Made by a program: the position numbers and the translations under genes | In this document: positions 7,254 to 11,331 of the stretch, piece by piece | Layout: the number at the start of each line of letters is the position of its first letter | Position numbering within the stretch: position 1 is the first letter of the stretch | The notes under the pieces: model-generated | Databases searched by the model: none | Seen by the model: only the letters and a program-made list of their open reading frames with translations | What the model was told of the DNA's origin: nothing | NCBI GenBank assembly: GCA_002345025.1 | Contig: DDUX01000164.1 | Span: forward strand, 8,105 to 19,435 | DNA length: 11,331 bases | Direction of reading: 5' to 3' | DNA from: Candidatus Accumulibacter iunctus | GTDB taxonomy: Bacteria > Pseudomonadota > Gammaproteobacteria > Burkholderiales > Rhodocyclaceae

Positions 7254-7979
7254 TCAGGGCTGCCGGCGGGTGGGCGGGCGGCTGTCGCTCCGGGACAGTC
7301 CGAGGAGGCCGATCGCCAGGCCGAACAGGGTCAGCGCAGCCGGTTCCGGGATGAGGCCGACGGTGCACGACGAGCGGGCGTCGCGCAGGCAGACGTTGTC
7401 GAGCCGGGAATCGTCGTTGCCCTGGCCGTCGCCGGTCTTCCAGTCGGCGTTGATCCAGATGCCGTGCACGTTGGCGAGGACGGCACGGATGTAGTTGTCG
7501 CTTGCCACCAGTGCGAACGGGTTGTTCGTCAGCCAGCCGGCCGATGTGTCGAGGGCGAAGTCGTAGTGCGTCAAACTGGCGGTTGCCGGTGGTGCGGTCG
7601 CAATGAAGATCATGCGGCCCGCGTCGCCGAGAATCGCGATGTTGGGGAAGGGGTCGCCATCGTTCTGGCTGTCCTGCAGGTCGTAGCTGATCGAGCCGCC
7701 GAAGAAGGCACTCTTGTCGCCGCTGTAGGCCGCCGACGAGCGGAAGGTGGTCCACGGATAGAGGTCACCGGTACGCAGCGTGCCGCCGACCGGGTCATGA
7801 CCGACAGGGCCGGTGAAGCTGTCGTCGACCGCCGGCAGCAAGCCGGACAAGTTGATCTTGCCGGTTCCCCAGCCCTCTGCGTCGAGGTTGAAGTCGGAGC
7901 GGATGACGGCGGCGGACGCGCTCGTCAGGGCAAGGCTCAGGACCGCCGCAACGACTGCTGCAACAAGGTTTTTCTTCAT
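7254..7979 (-). CDS. PEP-CTERM sorting-domain protein with laminin-B-like domain
   Basis: A 241-residue exported protein. Residues 1-24 are a Sec signal peptide (MKKNLVAAVV..., cleavage after ASA or ASAA). Residues about 28-200 resemble the laminin B / domain IV beta-sandwich: DFNLDAEGW near the start, DKSAFFGGSISYDL, GRMIFIA, and SRLDNVCL at the end. Such domains are commonly carbohydrate- or matrix-associated, but the ligand is unknown. The C-terminus is a PEP-CTERM signal: PEP at 211-213, a hydrophobic helix (about 214-229), then the basic tail SRSDSRPPTRRQP. An exosortase elsewhere in the genome should recognise it, cleave it, and place it at the cell surface or in the extracellular matrix. 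Two cysteines (197, 205) could form a disulfide. I chose the start at 7979 because it gives the signal peptide at once and has GGAG seven bases upstream; the frame is open further upstream, but that extension is arginine-rich noise. Confidence 0.92.
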   Translation of the reverse strand: MKKNLVAAVVAAVLSLALTSASAAVIRSDFNLDAEGWGTGKINLSGLLPAVDDSFTGPVGHDPVGGTLRTGDLYPWTTFRSSAAYSGDKSAFFGGSISYDLQDSQNDGDPFPNIAILGDAGRMIFIATAPPATASLTHYDFALDTSAGWLTNNPFALVASDNYIRAVLANVHGIWINADWKTGDGQGNDDSRLDNVCLRDARSSCTVGLIPEPAALTLFGLAIGLLGLSRSDSRPPTRRQP

Positions 7980-8360
7980 CTCGCTTCTCCAGGAAGATGC
8001 TGCTCTCGGCCAGCCGCCCACCGCCAGGGTGCTTGCCGGCGGCCAAGGGCACGACAGCGATGCGCGCGACACGCTCCTGCAACCGGCGGCTGAGAGGCCG
8101 GGTGCGCGCGCCAGCGGCGAGGAGGCTGCCCGCGTCGGCGGCAACACGCGACACGACTGCCGCAGGCGCTGGACCGGCTCCCGCGCAACAGGTCTGCGCC
8201 CGGGCACGGCTACCGCGACAAGTCTGGATCATTCGTGCCCGGCGTGCAAGCATGCCGGTGCTCGGGCCGCTGCTGCGGCGCCGGTTGAACGGGCGCCGCC
8301 AAGCGCTGTCATTGTCACTGCGGGCACCGCTCGCAGCACGCACCCTTCTGGAGAACCCGC
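7980..8360. other. Divergent intergenic region between PEP-CTERM gene and acnA
   Basis: This 381-bp gap must hold the promoters for both divergent units. I see the GGAG ribosome sites at each end and an inverted repeat at 8275-8299. I looked for a sigma-54 -24/-12 pattern (GG and GC ten bases apart in the TGGCAC/TTGC context), which would be of interest for a PEP-CTERM gene, and found no convincing one on either strand. No sigma-70 hexamer pair stands out, and no RNA gene or small ORF can be supported. Confidence 0.6.
8275..8299. promoter_or_regulatory. Inverted repeat in the acnA leader, possible operator or mRNA hairpin
   Basis: Perfect 8-bp arms GCGGCGCC and GGCGCCGC separated by nine bases (GGTTGAACG), ending 61 bases before the acnA start codon. 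It could be a binding site for a dimeric regulator or a leader hairpin. In DNA this rich in GC some such repeats occur by chance, so the functional call is weak. Confidence 0.3.
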
Positions 8361-11066
8361 ATGCGCCACTCGCCGTTCAACACCCTGTCCCGCTTCAGCC
8401 CGCCCGGCCAGCCGGAGGCCCTGTATTACTCGCTGCCGGCACTCGCCAGCGCCGGTATCGGCAAAGTCGATCGCCTGCCGGTGTCGCTGCGAATCGTCCT
8501 CGAGGCGCTGCTGCGTCATTGCGACGGGCTGCGGGTGAGCGAGAAGCACATCGTCGAGCTGGCGCAATGGCAGCCCCGGGCGGAGCGCAGCGAGGAGATT
8601 CCCTTCGTCGTTGCGCGTGTCGTCCTGCAGGACTTCACCGGCGTGCCGCTGCTCTGCGACCTGGCGGCGATGCGCCAGGTGGCGGCCGAGCGCGGGCTCG
8701 ATCCACGACGCATCGAACCGCTGGTGCCGGTCGATCTGGTTGTCGACCACTCGATCCAGGTCGATCACTACGGGACGCCAGAGGCGCTGCAGCAGAACAT
8801 GCACCGCGAGTTCGAGCGCAATGGCGAACGCTATCAGTTCATGAAGTGGGGCATGCAGGCCTTCGATACCTTCCGCGTCGTGCCGCCCGGAGTCGGCATC
8901 GTCCATCAGGTCAACCTCGAGTACCTGTTCCGCGGCGTGCGGCAGCAGGAGACGGCCGACGGACGACTGTGCTTTCCCGACACGCTGGTCGGAACCGATT
9001 CGCACACGACAATGATCAATGCCGTCGGCGTCGTCGGCTGGGGTGTCGGCGGCATCGAGGCCGAGGCGGCGATGCTCGGCCAGCCAGTCTATTTCCTGAC
9101 TCCGGACGTGGTCGGCGTCGAACTCGGCGGTCGTCTGCGCGAAGGCGTCACCGCGACCGATCTCGTGCTGACGGTGACCGAACTGCTGCGGCGCGAGAAA
9201 GTGGTCGGCACCTTCGTCGAGTATTTCGGCGACGGCGCGAGCACGCTGTCGGTGACCGATCGCGCCACCCTGGCCAACATGGCGCCGGAGTACGGCGCGA
9301 CGATGGGTTTCTTCCCGGTCGACGAGAAGACCGTCAGCTACATGCGCAGCAGCGGTCGCAGTGAAGACGACTGCGTGCTGTTCGAGGCCTATTTCCGTGC
9401 CCAGGGTCTGTTCGGCATCCCGCGCGCCGGCGAGGTCGACTATTCGCGGCGCGTCCACCTGGACCTGTCGACGATCGTTCCCTCGCTCGCCGGCCCGAAG
9501 CGGCCGCAGGACCGGATCGCGCTGCCCGACATGGCCAGCCGCTTCAACGCCCTGTTCAGCGCCGCGGAGTCGGCGGACGGCTTCGGGCGGCCGGCGGCGA
9601 GCCTGGCGCAGCGCTACCCGACCGGGCTGCCGGGCGTCGACCTCGGCCATGGTGACGTCCTGATCGCGGCGATCACCTCGTGCACCAACACCAGCAATCC
9701 GGCGGTGATGATCGCTGCCGGGCTGCTGGCAAGGAAGGCGGTGGCAAAGGGGCTGCGCGTCAGGCAGCACATCAAGACTTCGCTGGCTCCCGGTTCGCGG
9801 GTGGTGACCGATTATCTCGACCGCGCTGGGCTGCTGGCGCCGCTGGCGGAACTGGGTTTCGCGCTGGTCGGCTATGGCTGCACCACCTGCATCGGCAACG
9901 CCGGCGACCTCGACCCGGCGTTCAACAGGACGATCGCCGAGCAGCAGCTGATCGCCGCGGCGGTGCTCTCGGGCAACCGCAACTTCGAGGCGCGAATCCA
10001 CCCCGGCCTGCGCGCCAACTATCTGGCGTCGCCGCCGCTGGTGGTGGCGTTCGCGCTTGCCGGTCGGGTCAACATCGACCTCGAGAACGAGCCTCTGGGA
10101 ACCGGCGCCGATGGGCAGCCGGTGTACCTGCGCGACATCTGGCCGAGTTCGGACGAGATCGGCGCCGTGCTGCCGCTGGCGCTCGATCCGCAGACTTTCC
10201 GCCGGCGCTACGCCGACGTCAGCGCCGACCAGGACCTGTGGCAGGCGATTCCGGCACCGACCGGCGAAGTCTACGACTGGCCGGCGTCGAGCTACATTGC
10301 CCGGCCGCCGTTCTTCGAACTGCCGCCGCAGGCTGCCGGCGACATTCTTGGCGCCCGCGCGCTGCTGCTGCTCGGCGATTCCGTGACCACCGACCACATC
10401 TCGCCGGCTGGCTCGTTCGGCGAGGCGACGCCGGCGGGGCAGTGGCTGCGCGCACAGGGGGTCGAGCGCGCCGATTTCAACTCCTATGGTTCCCGCCGCG
10501 GCCATCATGAGGTGATGATGCGCGGCACCTTTGCCAATGTCCGGATTCGCAACCTGATGTTGCCGCCCGATGCCGATGGCCGTCGGCGCGAGGGCGGTTA
10601 CACGCTGCTCGACGGGCAGCCGACGACCGTCTTTGCGGCGGCGACGAGCTACCTGGAACGGGGGATACCGAGCATCGTCGTCGCCGGCGAGGAGTACGGT
10701 ACCGGCTCGTCGCGCGACTGGGCCGCCAAGGGAACCCGCCTGCTCGGCGTCCGCGCGGTGATTGCCCGCAGCTACGAGCGGATTCACCGCGCCAACCTGG
10801 TCGGTATGGGCGTCCTGCCGTTGCAGTTCATCGGCGACGAGTCGGCCACCTCGCTCGGCCTGCGCGGCGACGAGCGCTTCGACATCAGCGGACTCGCCGG
10901 CGGGCTGTCGCCGATGCAGCAGGTGTCGCTGACAATCACGCGGGCCGATGGCGAACGCCGGCAGTGTCCGTTGCTCTGCCGTATCGATACGCCGATCGAG
11001 GTCAGCTACTACCGCGCCGGCGGCATCCTGCCGTTCGTCCTCGGCCAGTTGCTGGGCGGGCACTGA
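8361..11066 (+). CDS. acnA: Aconitate hydratase A (aconitase, AcnA type)
   Basis: A 901-residue cytoplasmic [4Fe-4S] enzyme that interconverts citrate and isocitrate through cis-aconitate in the TCA and glyoxylate cycles. The length and colinear sequence match the AcnA/IRP1 family (E. coli AcnA is about 890 residues), from YYSLPALAS near the N-terminus to IEVSYYRAGGILPFV at the end. Cluster ligands are Cys441 (ITSCTNTSNP) and Cys507/Cys510 (GYGCTTCIGN). Substrate-binding segments are intact: DLVVDHSIQVD, LVGTDSHTTMIN, GWGVGGIEAEAAMLG, AGPKRPQDR, LGDSVTTDHISPAGS, and in the swivel domain EEYGTGSSRDWAAKG. The 2-methylisocitrate dehydratase AcnD is the main alternative; the N-terminal region and overall length fit AcnA better, and no methylcitrate-cycle genes lie alongside. 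The start is supported by GGAG seven bases upstream. It appears monocistronic in the window, divergent from the PEP-CTERM/cyclase pair. Confidence 0.96.
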   Translation: MRHSPFNTLSRFSPPGQPEALYYSLPALASAGIGKVDRLPVSLRIVLEALLRHCDGLRVSEKHIVELAQWQPRAERSEEIPFVVARVVLQDFTGVPLLCDLAAMRQVAAERGLDPRRIEPLVPVDLVVDHSIQVDHYGTPEALQQNMHREFERNGERYQFMKWGMQAFDTFRVVPPGVGIVHQVNLEYLFRGVRQQETADGRLCFPDTLVGTDSHTTMINAVGVVGWGVGGIEAEAAMLGQPVYFLTPDVVGVELGGRLREGVTATDLVLTVTELLRREKVVGTFVEYFGDGASTLSVTDRATLANMAPEYGATMGFFPVDEKTVSYMRSSGRSEDDCVLFEAYFRAQGLFGIPRAGEVDYSRRVHLDLSTIVPSLAGPKRPQDRIALPDMASRFNALFSAAESADGFGRPAASLAQRYPTGLPGVDLGHGDVLIAAITSCTNTSNPAVMIAAGLLARKAVAKGLRVRQHIKTSLAPGSRVVTDYLDRAGLLAPLAELGFALVGYGCTTCIGNAGDLDPAFNRTIAEQQLIAAAVLSGNRNFEARIHPGLRANYLASPPLVVAFALAGRVNIDLENEPLGTGADGQPVYLRDIWPSSDEIGAVLPLALDPQTFRRRYADVSADQDLWQAIPAPTGEVYDWPASSYIARPPFFELPPQAAGDILGARALLLLGDSVTTDHISPAGSFGEATPAGQWLRAQGVERADFNSYGSRRGHHEVMMRGTFANVRIRNLMLPPDADGRRREGGYTLLDGQPTTVFAAATSYLERGIPSIVVAGEEYGTGSSRDWAAKGTRLLGVRAVIARSYERIHRANLVGMGVLPLQFIGDESATSLGLRGDERFDISGLAGGLSPMQQVSLTITRADGERRQCPLLCRIDTPIEVSYYRAGGILPFVLGQLLGGH

Positions 11067-11194
11067 AACGCAGATGCCAGCGTGTTCGGCGGCGGGCTAC
11101 CGCGACGTCCCACCACCCGGCGTCGCCGCGGCGGCAGAGCCGGTCATCGGCTTGGTGCGGTCCGGAATCGTCGCTGCATCAGCGCTGTTGCGCA

Positions 11195-11221
11195 GCACAA
11201 TGCTCTAAGCATGACTTGTGC
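11195..11221. terminator. Hairpin after acnA, possible bidirectional terminator
   Basis: GCACAA at 11195-11200 pairs with TTGTGC at 11216-11221, with an inner TGCT/AGCA pairing and a short bulge. It sits 128 bases after the acnA stop and just past the stop of the possible - strand gene at the window edge, a position suited to stopping both transcripts. There is no T-run. Confidence 0.35.
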
Positions 11222-11240
11222 GGGGCTGCCGCAGGCGGCT

Positions 11241-11331
11241 TCAGGCGGCCACCGCGGGGTTGGCCTGCGGCGGGTCGGCGTCCTCGCGTTGGCGCTGCCG
11301 GCTGCTGACGGTCGCCTCGAAGCGGTTCTGC
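11241..11331 (-). CDS. Possible C-terminal end of a gene on the - strand, cut by the window edge
   Basis: The - strand frame is open from the window edge to a TGA at 11241-11243 and encodes QNRFEATVSSRQRQRED followed by a Pro/Ala-rich tail ADPPQANPAVAA. A charged helical stretch ending in a Pro/Ala tail is common at the ends of real proteins in such genomes, but 29 residues are too few to identify it. It may be chance. Confidence 0.3.
   Translation of the reverse strand, partial: QNRFEATVSSRQRQREDADPPQANPAVAA

Noticed and set aside
6212..7354. A 380-codon + strand open frame
   Set aside because: It is the antisense shadow of the cyclase-HDOD gene, whose catalytic motifs fix the coding strand.
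7980..8207. N-terminal extension of the PEP-CTERM protein to an ATG at 8207
   Set aside because: The extra 76 residues are Arg/Pro/Ser-rich and would bury the signal peptide, while the start at 7979 has a good ribosome site and an immediate Sec signal.
7980..8360. Sigma-54 promoter for the PEP-CTERM gene
   Set aside because: Candidates near 8180 and 8150 have wrong spacing between the GG and GC elements or lack the GG, so none meets the pattern.
8229..11063. A 944-codon open frame on the - strand opposite acnA
   Set aside because: It mirrors acnA over its whole length, its translation is rich in Arg, Gln, Asp and His with no domain pattern, and such antisense frames are normal opposite high-GC genes. 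AcnA on the + strand is unambiguous.

Overview
The window is GC-rich DNA, most probably from a betaproteobacterium of the Rhodocyclales / Accumulibacter kind. The basis is high GC at third codon positions, a PEP-CTERM protein (typical of exosortase-bearing environmental Gram-negatives), an RND efflux pump and an AcnA-type aconitase. The species is inferred, not demonstrated.

Left part (1-2373, + strand): the C-terminal three quarters of an RND/HAE1 multidrug efflux permease, entering from outside the window.

Middle part (about 2427-5790): an insertion-sequence graveyard. It holds (i) an IS66-family deletion derivative of about 1.18 kb whose two terminal inverted repeats are both visible (2472-2500 and 3621-3649) and whose tnpC carries two internal deletions, the first probably frame-shifting; (ii) an IS91-like transposase fragment directly at the right IS66 end; (iii) one intact orphan gene for a two-helix membrane protein of unknown function (3882-4487, -); (iv) a decayed gene tail with an in-frame TGA (4708-4893, -); (v) a second, more decayed IS66 tnpC relic (about 5040-5430, -); and (vi) a short likely IS3-type orfB tail (about 5521-5616, -).

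Right part: a compact pair on the - strand, a secreted laminin-B-like PEP-CTERM protein (7254-7979) followed 22 bp later by a class III nucleotidyl cyclase fused to an HDOD domain (5789-7231). Divergent from it across 381 bp lies acnA (8361-11066, +), a complete aconitate hydratase of the TCA cycle, followed by a hairpin and the possible tail of a - strand gene at the window edge.

No RNA gene, CRISPR array or complete new multi-gene system is visible. The most interesting item is the cyclase-HDOD signalling protein and its likely co-transcription with an exosortase substrate. The IS66 derivative is also instructive because its deletion history can be read from the sequence.
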